DNA from: Clostridia bacterium
GTDB taxonomy: Bacteria > Bacillota_A > Clostridia > Christensenellales > CAG-138
Direction: 5' to 3'
Assembly (NCBI GenBank): GCA_017553815.1
Contig: JAFZJT010000052.1
Coordinates: 1-6,404 of the forward strand
Length of the DNA stretch: 6,404 nucleotides
Of the stretch, positions 1 to 6,292 are shown in pieces (positions within the stretch are counted from its first letter, which is position 1; every line of letters starts with the position of its first letter). Below the pieces are notes generated by a model. The model searched no databases and was not told the origin of the DNA. It saw only the letters and a list, made by a program, of their open reading frames with translations. The translations under genes and the position numbers were made by a program.

Positions 1-264
1 CGGAGTCGGCTCGGGCGTGGACAGCTCGGTGGCGGGGGGCTCGATCACGGGAGGCTCGGTCGGTATCGCCGTTTGAAGCGGCGTCGGCTCCGCGCTCGGG
101 ATCACTATTGAGGGCTCTGCCGTCAACTCGGGTTGATCCGTGTTCAAATGCTCGCGCTGATCCACAGGCGAAATAATAACGCTGCTCGGAATGTACAGCG
201 AGCAGGCCGATAAGAGCATCGATATTACAAGAACAAACGAAAGAAGTCCAATAAAACGGCGCAA
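1..264 (-). CDS. N-terminal part of a lipoprotein with Pro/Thr/Glu-rich linker (runs off left edge)
   Basis: An open frame of 88 codons starts with TTG at 264-262 and continues off the left edge, so the functional domain is not visible. The first 21 residues are a lipoprotein signal: basic MRRF, a hydrophobic stretch, then the lipobox L-S-A-C with Cys21 as the expected lipidation site. Lipoproteins of this kind are anchored on the outer face of the membrane. From about residue 45 the chain becomes a linker rich in Pro, Thr and Glu (PTEPP and PEPTP type motifs), typical of a flexible spacer between the membrane anchor and an extracellular domain. TTG was chosen because a strong ribosome site, AGGGGTGA at 277-270, lies 5 nt upstream, and the only nearby ATG (codon 16) would cut into the signal. 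The gene lies downstream of ypeB on the same strand but has its own promoter candidate. The family cannot be told from this part. Confidence 0.75.
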   Translation of the reverse strand, partial: MRRFIGLLSFVLVISMLLSACSLYIPSSVIISPVDQREHLNTDQPELTAEPSIVIPSAEPTPLQTAIPTEPPVIEPPATELSTPEPTP

Positions 265-295
265 AGAAATCACCCCTATATTCTCGGTTAGGCTA

Positions 296-324
296 ATCTT
301 ACCACCTTTGCGCCGCTATTTCAA
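296..324 (-). promoter_or_regulatory. Candidate sigma-A type promoter with extended -10 for the lipoprotein gene
   Basis: On the minus strand TTGAAA (324-319) is followed after exactly 17 bases by TAAGAT (301-296). The -35 matches the vegetative consensus at 5 of 6 positions and the -10 at 4 of 6, and TGG directly before the -10 gives an extended -10 TGn motif. The expected transcript start, near 289, leaves a leader of about 25 nt ending in the ribosome site of the TTG-started gene. This is seen by motif reading only. Confidence 0.55.
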
Positions 325-434
325 GCCCCCAAAGATTAACTTTTTGTGACAAATCTCCTCATTTTTCCTTTAAAACTTTACAATATTCTAAAACTTCGGT
401 TTTCCTTAAAATAATATATTTTCACTTGTTCGCC
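325..434. other. AT-rich intergenic gap between ypeB and the lipoprotein gene
   Basis: This gap is very AT-rich and holds no open frame with a ribosome site. The only inverted repeats are weak: AAAAC-TTCG-GTTTT at 390-403 and an all-A/T palindrome near 407-421. Neither resembles a GC-rich intrinsic terminator, so ypeB transcripts may read through towards the lipoprotein gene. Confidence 0.5.
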
Positions 435-2024
435 TTACAGTACGCTCGATCCGTTTTCATCGTTTATTATTCTTGAGATGCGCACCTCGTCGCCCGTTTC
501 GGCATCCAGATAAACGATGTAGCTTTCACCCGCAAAGCTGCCTGTAAACTCGTAGCAGAGCCGCTCGCTCCCATCGATCATTGGTATGAGCGCGAGCGCG
601 CGCTTTTCTAACTCGAGGTTAGGTGAGAGGCGCATCGCCGCCCGCTCTCCGCTTACGATCTCGCTTGGAAGCTCCCTTTCGGTATGGCTGAAAAGGAAGC
701 TTCTCGCATCGGCGCAGATCACCCCTCCGCTTTCGCGGCTGAGCCAGAGCTTCACAGTGTCGTTATAGAGTATCACCCTGCTTTCCTCCGCTCCATCCTC
801 TCTTTCTTCCGAACGGATCGCGTTTATGACCTCGCTCATATCCGCATCATCCGAAATAATCTCATGGAGTCCGCCGTCCGCAATAGAAAAGCTTACCCTC
901 TGCACCGCCGCATAGCAAATCATAACGCTGTTTTCATAATACTGCGCATTCGTCGCCTCCATCTCCGGGTATCCCATCCGCGAAAGCCATGCCTTCCCCG
1001 CCTCCTCGAGCCTTGAAAGCTCCTCATCATCTGGGTTTTGCGCGCCTTCGCCCGTGGGTTCTCCTCCAATATTCCCGCTCCCGCTTCCATTCGCGTCCCG
1101 TCTCCCCTCTCCGCCAATGGCTCGCTCGCCATCCGTTCTCAGATAAAGAAGCTGACCTCCGGCAACACTCAATGCTATCTCCGCGCTTCTTCCGTCGGAA
1201 AGCGTTCCCGAAAAGCCGTGGAAGGGTATCTTTCCGTCCGAAATGCCGCCGTATTCAAGCGAAGCGCCCTCATCCTCAAGGTATTCAGCCGCCCTCTTAT
1301 TCGCGGCCATGTCGTCCATATCCCCGCCCGTCAAGCCGAGCGGCTCTCGATTCTCGGCGCTCTCCGAGTACGGTCCATCATAAACGAGCGCAGGATAGCT
1401 CGAATTTGCCGCATCCTGCGAGGAACCGCTTTCGCCGCCGTTTTGCGCGGTCTGCGAGAAAAAGCCGCTCCCGTCGAGTGCCGTAAGCGGGATGTTTCCA
1501 GAGCTTAGCCTTTCGGAAAGCTCGTTAAACACCGCCTCGCTCGCGGTAAACGCCTCCATTAGCTGCCCCCTGTCCTCTTCGGAAAGGCTTCCGCCGCGCC
1601 TCAGCGCGTTTGAAAGGCTTTGTGCATAGTCGCCTATCCGAATCAAAAAACGGTTCAGCTCGTAGGTGTCGGGGTGGGATTGCGGTATCCTGCCCATCAG
1701 ACCTGCTATCGTGCCGCTCTCGAAACGGATATCGTCCAGCGTTTCCATGAGCGTTGACGGCGATTCGCTGACCATCAGCTTTGAAAGCGCGAGCTGCATA
1801 CTGTACACAGAGTCCGCAAGCTCGATATAGGCTTGACGGTAGACGCCCTCGTTCGTGCGGCGAAGCTCCTCTGCGCGGGCGAGGTTGCTGCTTCCCCAAA
1901 CGCCTGTCACTATCAGCGCGGCAACGAGCAGCGCGGGCAGGATATAGCAGAAAATCGCCATCACACTTTTGGGAATAAGCGCATAGCCGCTTTCTTTCCT
2001 TCGTTTTTCAAATGTTTTATCCAT
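435..2024 (-). CDS. ypeB: Germination protein YpeB (SleB partner, PepSY domains)
   Basis: This 529-residue protein is recognised as YpeB, the spore protein that SleB needs for its presence or stability in the dormant spore. The cytoplasmic N-terminus is followed by one membrane segment (about residues 20-43). Next comes a helical region (about 55-180) with the family-like stretch around YRQAYIELADSVYSMQLALS, then PepSY-like modules towards the C-terminus. The segment DGPYSESAENREPLGLTG (216-233) and the C-terminal block with the ERELPS, LALIP and CYEFTG motifs (449-495), ending in YLDAETGDE, are typical of YpeB. Family members are usually about 450 residues; the extra length here is mainly a Gly/Ser-rich stretch at about 190-208 and a Gly/Asn/Glu-rich insert at about 302-335. 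A GAGG ribosome site (2036-2033) lies 8 nt before the ATG. The gene follows sleB after 38 nt, the usual arrangement of the pair. In Bacillus the pair is made in the forespore under sigma-G; no sigma-G promoter was identified here. Confidence 0.93.
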   Translation of the reverse strand: MDKTFEKRRKESGYALIPKSVMAIFCYILPALLVAALIVTGVWGSSNLARAEELRRTNEGVYRQAYIELADSVYSMQLALSKLMVSESPSTLMETLDDIRFESGTIAGLMGRIPQSHPDTYELNRFLIRIGDYAQSLSNALRRGGSLSEEDRGQLMEAFTASEAVFNELSERLSSGNIPLTALDGSGFFSQTAQNGGESGSSQDAANSSYPALVYDGPYSESAENREPLGLTGGDMDDMAANKRAAEYLEDEGASLEYGGISDGKIPFHGFSGTLSDGRSAEIALSVAGGQLLYLRTDGERAIGGEGRRDANGSGSGNIGGEPTGEGAQNPDDEELSRLEEAGKAWLSRMGYPEMEATNAQYYENSVMICYAAVQRVSFSIADGGLHEIISDDADMSEVINAIRSEEREDGAEESRVILYNDTVKLWLSRESGGVICADARSFLFSHTERELPSEIVSGERAAMRLSPNLELEKRALALIPMIDGSERLCYEFTGSFAGESYIVYLDAETGDEVRISRIINDENGSSVL

Positions 2025-2062
2025 AACTTATGCCTCACTTTTCATAATATCTTTTCTTTTAA

Positions 2063-2728
2063 TCAGCAGAACGCGTGGTCGCCGATCCTCAAAAGCACTG
2101 GTCGAGAGAGCATCCAGCGGCTCGTCGCGGTGCGCGGATTGTAGTAATAAAGACAGCCGTTAGTAGGATCCCAGCCGTTCATCGCATCCCTTGCGGCGTT
2201 TATGGACTCATTGTCAGGCGTTAGGTTTATCTGCCCGTCGCTGACCGCGTCGAATGCGCCGCTCTGGTAGATAACGCCCGCGATTGTATTTGGGAACGAC
2301 GCGCTCTTGACCCTGTTCAGCACAACCGCCGCGACCGCAACCTTGCCCTTGTACGGTTCGCCGCGCGCCTCGCCGTGAACAAGCCTCGCGAGCAGATAGA
2401 GATTGCCCGAATTCGACATGCTATTAGAGCTTGTGCCGCCCAAGTTTATCCCGAGCGCGGCGGCCGTCTTCTGCCCCACGATCCCGTCGGCGGTCAGCCC
2501 GTTCTTCCTTTGAAACGATTTGACCGCGCTCTCGGTGCCGCTTCCGAAGATTCCGTCAATTGCGCCCGTGTAGTAGCCCCAGTTCTTGAGCTTCGTCTGC
2601 ACCTGCTTCACAAGCTCGCCCCTGCTGCCGCGTTTGAGCGTTTCCGCCCTTGCAAAGCTGAAGGCAAGCGCCGCTGCGGCAATAACGAGCGCAAGCAAAA
2701 ATGCCGTTCTTCTTATGCGTTTATCCAT
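2063..2728 (-). CDS. sleB: Spore cortex-lytic enzyme SleB
   Basis: SleB is a lytic transglycosylase that cleaves muramic-delta-lactam-containing cortex peptidoglycan during germination. Counting from the ATG at 2728, this 221-residue protein has an export signal (1-28, ending F-A-R-A), a PG_binding_1 domain (about 31-92, with the family motif around GYYTGAIDGIFGSGTESAV), a short Ser/Asn/Gly linker, and a Hydrolase_2 (SleB/CwlJ) catalytic domain from about 108 to the end. The motif HGEARGE (118-124) carries the expected catalytic Glu120, followed by AVAAVVLNRV and the YYYNPRTATSRW block. Bacillus subtilis SleB is longer (about 305 residues); the shorter form is common in Clostridia. An upstream ATG at 2734 overlaps the spoIIR stop by 4 nt (ATGA), but GGAGG (2740-2736) is only 1 nt from it and 7 nt from the ATG at 2728, so the latter is preferred. 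Translation is probably coupled to spoIIR. Confidence 0.95.
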   Translation of the reverse strand: MDKRIRRTAFLLALVIAAAALAFSFARAETLKRGSRGELVKQVQTKLKNWGYYTGAIDGIFGSGTESAVKSFQRKNGLTADGIVGQKTAAALGINLGGTSSNSMSNSGNLYLLARLVHGEARGEPYKGKVAVAAVVLNRVKSASFPNTIAGVIYQSGAFDAVSDGQINLTPDNESINAARDAMNGWDPTNGCLYYYNPRTATSRWMLSRPVLLRIGDHAFC

Positions 2729-2730
2729 TT

Positions 2731-3498
2731 TCATTCCTCCCCGTGAAATATCCTGTTGAAGAGCTTGACGAATAAGCTTTCAAAGTGTATGGCGCCGTCC
2801 TGTTCACAAGGCTTGATCTGCCCAAAGAGATCTTCAGCGCCATTTCTTTCAGCTCCGTGCATCTGCGCTGCGGGCGTCGGTTGCTCCTCCGCTCTTATGA
2901 TGCACAGGGGTGGAAAAAGGATGCACCACCAGTTTTTGCCCCCTGCGTCTCCGAGCAGTATCCGAAGCGCACGATATTTGCCCGCAGGATAGAGCTTGCC
3001 TCCGTACTCCCTATCCGGGAAATCGAAATCGCCGATTATGAGCTGCGCGTCGTAACCTGCTCCCTCATCTTTAAGAGCCGAGCGCACCGCGCTTAAAACG
3101 GCGTTTCCCGAGGTTTTAAGAAGACCTTCGGCCTCGGAAATGCTGCTCGGATGCAGGATATCATCGGTCAAATTCGCAAGCGCAAGCAGTCTGTCGCGAA
3201 CAAGCAGCTTTACGCGCTGATCCTCGCTCGAATCGCTGTTTGCAACGATATGAAGCCTTATCACTTCCCCGTCGCGCGCTGGATCGTAGATCGAGGCATC
3301 CTCGCTTTTCAGCACGAAAGCGCCCTCCTCCGCGGCTTGCTCCTTCTTATCAAGCGCGCTCTTTTCTCCGTTTTTGAGAAGCATCGCGCCCGTAAATACC
3401 GCTGTTAACAGCAAAACAAGCGCGACAAGAGCCGCTCCTGCCGCTATCACCGCGGAAAATGCGCGCCTTCTCAGTTTTTTTCCGATCATCAGTATCAT
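2731..3498 (-). CDS. spoIIR: Stage II sporulation protein R (SpoIIR)
   Basis: SpoIIR is made early in the forespore and acts across the septum on the membrane protease SpoIIGA, so that pro-sigma-E is processed in the mother cell. The 255-residue product has a basic N-terminus, a hydrophobic export or anchor segment (about 13-40), a variable charged stretch, and then the family core. This core starts at RLHIVANSDS (81-90), followed by DQRVKLLVRD, and includes YPAGKYRALRILLGD and GKNWWCILFPPLC (187-199), whose two Cys residues are a familiar feature of the family. The C-terminal 50 residues are more variable. B. subtilis SpoIIR is about 224 residues. The ATG at 3498 is chosen because GGAGG (3509-3505) lies 6 nt upstream; a TTG at 3528 would add ten residues but lacks such a site. 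The gene leads the spoIIR-sleB-ypeB series and is divergent from ispE. Confidence 0.93.
   Translation of the reverse strand: MILMIGKKLRRRAFSAVIAAGAALVALVLLLTAVFTGAMLLKNGEKSALDKKEQAAEEGAFVLKSEDASIYDPARDGEVIRLHIVANSDSSEDQRVKLLVRDRLLALANLTDDILHPSSISEAEGLLKTSGNAVLSAVRSALKDEGAGYDAQLIIGDFDFPDREYGGKLYPAGKYRALRILLGDAGGKNWWCILFPPLCIIRAEEQPTPAAQMHGAERNGAEDLFGQIKPCEQDGAIHFESLFVKLFNRIFHGEE
2736..2740 (-). promoter_or_regulatory. Ribosome binding site deciding the sleB start
   Basis: GGAGG lies inside the last codons of spoIIR. It is 1 nt from the ATG at 2734 and 7 nt from the ATG at 2728. Normal spacing favours the second ATG, which removes the overlap with the spoIIR stop codon (2733-2731). Confidence 0.7.
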
Positions 3499-3504
3499 AA
3501 AAGG

Positions 3505-3509
3505 CCTCC
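3505..3509 (-). promoter_or_regulatory. Ribosome binding site deciding the spoIIR start
   Basis: GGAGG on the minus strand is separated by CCTTTT (6 nt) from the ATG at 3498-3496. The longer TTG-started reading at 3528 would put this site inside the coding sequence, so the ATG start is preferred. Confidence 0.75.
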
Positions 3510-3556
3510 AAGCAAGGTTTTCGAGCAATATATTCCATCTTGCCCCCGCGTTATTA

Positions 3557-3586
3557 TTGACAATTCATTCCTTTTTGATACATACT
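3557..3586 (+). promoter_or_regulatory. Candidate sigma-A type promoter for ispE
   Basis: A perfect TTGACA (3557-3562) is followed after 18 bases by CATACT (3581-3586), a 4 of 6 match to the -10 consensus. The expected start near 3593 gives a leader of about 50 nt. The region is AT-rich and shared with the divergent spoIIR upstream region. The -10 is weak, so the call is tentative. Confidence 0.4.
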
Positions 3587-3646
3587 TGAAGCGGAAATAT
3601 TTGACGGAAGAATTCGGTAAACGAATAAAGAAAAGCGGAGACCCAA

Positions 3647-4510
3647 ATGGAATTCATTGAACTGAATGCGTATGCAAAGATAAACCTGACGCTCGAGGTG
3701 CTGTCCAAGCGTTCCGACGGCTATCACGAGCTGCGGATGGTGATGCACTCCGTCGGCATCTTTGATAGAATCCATATTGCAAAAGCGCCGAGGGGCGTAA
3801 TAAGCGTTGAATGCAGCGCTCCCCTTCCCGAATTCAACACCGCCTACCGCGCGGCGGAGCTATATATCAAGCAAACGAACTGCGGCGGCGTGCGGATACG
3901 GCTTACTAAAAATATTCCTTCGGAAGCGGGGCTCGGCGGCGGCAGCGCGGACGCGGCGGGCGTTTTGCACGGCATGCGGCTTCTCTATGGCGGCATCGAT
4001 GAAAAGCTGTTATATGAGATAGGCAGGCAGGTAGGAGCGGACGTGCCGTTTTGCCTGCATGGCGGCTGCGCACTCGCCGAGGGAATCGGCGAGAAGCTGA
4101 CGACGCTTGAGCCGAGCCGCCTTCCCCTTCTGATAGTTAAAGGCGAGGCGGGCGTTTCCACCGGCGCGCTGTTTCATTCGCTCTCTGCTTATGATATGCG
4201 CAGCGATGCGTGTGTCGCGGGGCGCATGGTGAAAGCGCTCCACGCAGGGCGCGAAGCTGCGGCAAACTGCCTTTATAACGCGCTCTCCCCCGCCGCGGAA
4301 AGCCTCGTTCCCGCTATCGCAGCTCAGCGCGAGCGCATGCTCGCTTCAGGAGCCCTCGGCGCATGCATGACGGGCAGCGGCTCGGCTGTTTTCGGCATAT
4401 TCGAGAACATGGACACGGCGCAGGAGGCGCAAGATCTGTTTTCGGACTGCGCTTTTACCGCCGCATGTTTCACCGTGCCCAATCCCATCGGCATTATCGA
4501 TTTGGGCTGA
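3647..4510 (+). CDS. ispE: 4-diphosphocytidyl-2-C-methyl-D-erythritol kinase (IspE)
   Basis: IspE is the cytoplasmic GHMP-family kinase that phosphorylates the 2-hydroxyl of 4-diphosphocytidyl-2-C-methyl-D-erythritol with ATP, the fourth step of the non-mevalonate (MEP) isoprenoid pathway. The 287-residue product is full length for the family. It has the N-terminal AYAKINLTLEV with the conserved Lys11, then SDGYHEL, the glycine-rich ATP-binding motif PSEAGLGGGSADAAG (91-105), the catalytic-Asp motif GADVPF (Asp132), and the C-terminal GHMP motif MTGSGSAVFG (241-250). The ATG at 3647 has GCGGAG (3635-3640) 6 nt upstream. It is transcribed divergently from spoIIR and appears to be a single-gene unit, with a terminator-like hairpin about 40 nt after the stop. 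It has no obvious functional link to the spore genes; the product supplies isoprenoids for undecaprenyl phosphate and other lipids. Confidence 0.96.
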   Translation: MEFIELNAYAKINLTLEVLSKRSDGYHELRMVMHSVGIFDRIHIAKAPRGVISVECSAPLPEFNTAYRAAELYIKQTNCGGVRIRLTKNIPSEAGLGGGSADAAGVLHGMRLLYGGIDEKLLYEIGRQVGADVPFCLHGGCALAEGIGEKLTTLEPSRLPLLIVKGEAGVSTGALFHSLSAYDMRSDACVAGRMVKALHAGREAAANCLYNALSPAAESLVPAIAAQRERMLASGALGACMTGSGSAVFGIFENMDTAQEAQDLFSDCAFTAACFTVPNPIGIIDLG

Positions 4511-4551
4511 TGCATAGCCTTAGGGATGAATAAAACAGAATAAACGCGAGT

Positions 4552-4583
4552 AAAGGAGCACCCCCTTGCGGTTCGCTCCTTTT
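4552..4583 (+). terminator. Terminator-like hairpin after ispE
   Basis: AAAGGAGC (4552-4559) and GCTCCTTT (4575-4582) form an 8-bp stem around a 15-nt loop, followed by TGCTTAT. The T-run largely belongs to the stem, so it is a modest intrinsic terminator. It is placed correctly to end ispE transcription. Confidence 0.5.
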
Positions 4584-4590
4584 GCTTATA

Positions 4591-4625
4591 CAAAAGCCCC
4601 GGGGTGCGCTCGCGCACCCCAGGGG
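4591..4625 (-). terminator. Strong GC-rich terminator for the cohesin/dockerin gene
   Basis: Read on the minus strand, CCCC-T-GGGGTGCG, loop CGAG, then CGCACCCC-GGGG forms a 12-bp stem with a single bulged T (positions 4625-4597). CTTTTG (4596-4591) follows. It lies just past the stop codon of the minus-strand gene that ends at 4646. On the plus strand no T-run follows, so it serves the minus strand. Confidence 0.7.
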
Positions 4626-4645
4626 ATTAGGTTATGCGGTTGTAA

Positions 4646-6292
4646 TTACCAAACGATGTTGGGAGAGAGCAGACCCATTACGTGGCGCTGTACGAGCAGC
4701 GCATCGACCATGGTGATCTGGCCGTCGCCGTCGATATCCATCGCGTAGGTGTCTGCATTGGGCTCAAGACCCATGACGTAGCGGAGGATCAGCAAAGCAT
4801 CCGACATGTCAACGTCGCCGTCCTGATCCGCGTCGCCGCGCTCAAAGTACTGAGCGATAACGGTGATATCCTCTGTCACGTTGGAGAAGTCGGTGTCCCA
4901 ATCGGTGAATACATACCAAAAGTACTCGGGAAGCTCTGGCGCGGTGGCAGCGGAGCCGTAGGGTACTTCAACGGTCTCGGTAAGGGAGAGATCGTAGCCG
5001 TAGATGAAGGTTACGGTGTAGGTGTTCACTGCCTCTTCAAATACTGCGGTGTAGGTGATGTCGCCCTCGACCGGGGAGATCTCGGGATCCCAACCGATGA
5101 AGTTGTAGCTGTACTGTGCGTTGCCTTCCTTGGTGGGCGTTTCGCCGTTATAGCTCGGCGTCTCACCGTAGGGAACGTCCTCATCCACTTCGAGTTCGGT
5201 GCCGTTCCAGTTGACCCAGGTTACGGTGTAGGTGTTCACTACCTCTTCAAATACTGCGGTGTAGGTGATGTCGCCCTCGACCTCGGATACTTCGGGCTCC
5301 CAACCGATGAAGTTGTAGCTGTACTGGTCGTCGCCTTCCTTCGTGGGCTCGTCGCCGTCGTAGGTGGGCATGGTGCCGAAGGGAACTCCCTCGTCCACTT
5401 CAAGCTCGGTGCCGTTCCAGTTGACCCAGGTTACGGTGTAGGTGTTGATTTCAAATACCGCGTAAACGGTGATGTTCTGCGCGGGCATCACGAGATCGTC
5501 GGGCATGCCTTCCCACTCAACGAAGTGACGGCCTTCGGGAATCAGATCATCGGGGCATTCAAAGGGAACGATGGTATCACCCTCGGCGTAGGTCTGAACC
5601 TCGACTTCCACGCCGTCAACGATGTAGGTTACGGTGTACTCGGTTTCTTCGGGCTCGATGATCTCAACGGTGCCGGGAACGGTCTCGTATTCGATATCGA
5701 CCTGCTCGGTGCTTTCCGAGCTGAATAACATGATAACGTCGGGGGTGAGATCGTACTCGCCAACCTCAGCCTCTTCCTTGGCGCGCATGGTGATGGTTAC
5801 GATCGTGCCCTCAACATCAACGGCTTCATCAACGATAAAGGCGACGCGGACGGAGCCGGGATTGGTCTCGTAATCGGTTACCACAAGGCCAAATGCGTTT
5901 GCGACGGCAACGAGAACGTCGCCGTTTTCAACGCCAAGCGCTTCAAAGTTTTCGGCGTCATACTCAATGTAGAGCTGCAGACCGTTGCCCGCATACTCGC
6001 CGGTAAGCTCAACGGTAACCTCGAACTCCTCGCCGGGCTGAACCTGATCGGGATCGGCGGTCACGGTGAACACCACGCTGTAGTTTGGCTTCTCAACGGG
6101 GTCGAATACCGCGGTGTAGGTGATGTCGCCCTCGACCGGGGAGATATCGGGATCCCAACCGATGAAGTTATAGGTGTATTCGTCATCCTCGGGCTTGGTG
6201 GGTTCTTCGCCGTTATAGGTCGGCGTCTCGCCGAAGGGAACTCCCTCGTCCACTTCAAGCTCGGTGCCGTTCCAGTTGACCCAGGTTACGGT
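4646..6292 (-). CDS. Secreted B-repeat / cohesin / B-repeat / dockerin protein, 3' portion after an in-frame TAA
   Basis: This open stretch encodes the C-terminal part of an extracellular modular protein. From GTG 6253 as residue 1, the order is: the end of one B-repeat (to about 54), a cohesin-like domain (about 57-200), a divergent B-repeat (205-269), two near-identical 70-residue B-repeats (270-339 and 340-409), a divergent repeat (410-470), and a C-terminal type I dockerin (473-530). No sortase LPXTG motif or membrane anchor is present. The residues counted are about 118 Asp/Glu against 11 Lys/Arg, so the chain is strongly acidic. There is no believable start: GTG 6253 lies inside the repeat motif TELEVDEG and has no ribosome site. 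The same frame continues upstream through a single TAA (6293-6295) to the right edge, so this is best read as the 3' part of a larger gene. The role is likely surface adhesion or assembly of extracellular complexes, inferred from the domains only. Confidence 0.8.
   Translation of the reverse strand, partial: TVTWVNWNGTELEVDEGVPFGETPTYNGEEPTKPEDDEYTYNFIGWDPDISPVEGDITYTAVFDPVEKPNYSVVFTVTADPDQVQPGEEFEVTVELTGEYAGNGLQLYIEYDAENFEALGVENGDVLVAVANAFGLVVTDYETNPGSVRVAFIVDEAVDVEGTIVTITMRAKEEAEVGEYDLTPDVIMLFSSESTEQVDIEYETVPGTVEIIEPEETEYTVTYIVDGVEVEVQTYAEGDTIVPFECPDDLIPEGRHFVEWEGMPDDLVMPAQNITVYAVFEINTYTVTWVNWNGTELEVDEGVPFGTMPTYDGDEPTKEGDDQYSYNFIGWEPEVSEVEGDITYTAVFEEVVNTYTVTWVNWNGTELEVDEDVPYGETPSYNGETPTKEGNAQYSYNFIGWDPEISPVEGDITYTAVFEEAVNTYTVTFIYGYDLSLTETVEVPYGSAATAPELPEYFWYVFTDWDTDFSNVTEDITVIAQYFERGDADQDGDVDMSDALLILRYVMGLEPNADTYAMDIDGDGQITMVDALLVQRHVMGLLSPNIVW
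4664..4837 (-). other. Type I dockerin domain (two Ca-binding duplicated segments)
   Basis: Residues 473-530 hold two dockerin segments. The first, GDADQDGDVDMSDALLILRY, has the Ca-loop pattern with Asp at loop positions 1, 3, 5, 9 and 12 (474, 476, 478, 482, 485). The second, DIDGDGQITMVDALLVQRHV, has Asp 506, 508, 510 and 517 with Thr514 at position 9. The residues at positions 10-11, which set cohesin specificity in known systems, are Met-Ser and Met-Val, unlike the Ser-Thr pair of Clostridium thermocellum type I dockerins. Confidence 0.88.
4844..5026 (-). repeat. Divergent B-repeat preceding the dockerin
   Basis: Residues 410-470 open NTYTVTFIYGYDLSLTETVEVPYG and close FTDWDTDFSNVTEDITVIAQYF. 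The unit keeps the strand pattern and the DW motif of B-repeats but is shorter (61 residues) and divergent. It leads directly into the dockerin. Confidence 0.72.
5027..5446 (-). repeat. Two tandem 210-bp B-repeat units (InlB/Flg_new type)
   Basis: Units at 5237-5446 and 5027-5236 each encode 70 residues starting NTYTVTWVNWNGTELEVDE, passing QYSYNFIGW and ending GDITYTAVFEE. This matches the extracellular B-repeat (Listeria-Bacteroides repeat) pattern of a beta-strand sheet with a conserved GW and a closing YTAVF. The units are highly similar at DNA level, and the same unit recurs at 6092-6301 and in 6302-6404. Confidence 0.88.
5447..5641 (-). repeat. Divergent B-repeat following the cohesin domain
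   Basis: Residues 205-269 run EYTVTYIVDGVEVEVQTYAEGDTI and later FVEWEGMPDDLVMPAQNITVYAVFE. This is a Flg_new-type repeat with the usual opening YTVTY, a central W and the closing YAVF, but it has drifted far from the 210-bp units beside it. Confidence 0.75.
5654..6085 (-). other. Cohesin-like domain
   Basis: Residues about 57-200 begin YSVVFTVTADPDQVQPGEEF and continue with GLQLYIEYDAENFEALGVENGD and GTIVTITMRAKEEAEVGEYDL. This beta-strand pattern, with the PGE-F-V-V-L opening and the I-YD-----LE-L motif, is that of cohesin (cellulosome-type) domains. Known cohesins bind dockerins in a calcium-dependent way. It interrupts the B-repeat series between 6092 and 5641. Confidence 0.75.

Noticed and set aside
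390..403. AAAAC-TTCG-GTTTT hairpin as a terminator of ypeB
   Set aside because: The stem has five pairs with only one G-C pair, and no T-run follows on the minus strand.
989..1508. Overlapping plus-strand open frames opposite ypeB
   Set aside because: The products are Arg/Ser/Pro-rich shadows without motifs. The minus strand encodes a recognisable YpeB over the same bases.
3601..3629. TTGACG with AATAAA as an ispE promoter
   Set aside because: Spacing is 17 bases, but the expected transcript start would fall on the ribosome site, so the upstream TTGACA pair is a better candidate.
3510..3646. Sigma-F or sigma-G promoter for spoIIR
   Set aside because: Partial matches exist (GTATG near 3583-3587, GGCAAGATG near 3537-3545), but spacing and the paired element do not fit either consensus, so no site is claimed.
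4682..5728. A 348-codon plus-strand open frame opposite the repeat gene
   Set aside because: Its product is a Val/Gly-rich shadow of the repeats on the other strand, with no recognised domain. Its length follows from the repeated codon pattern of the real gene, which has clear cohesin, B-repeat and dockerin motifs.
6251..6253. GTG as the true start of the cohesin/dockerin gene
   Set aside because: It falls inside the repeat motif TELEVDEG, has no ribosome site, and would leave no signal peptide on a protein that must be exported.
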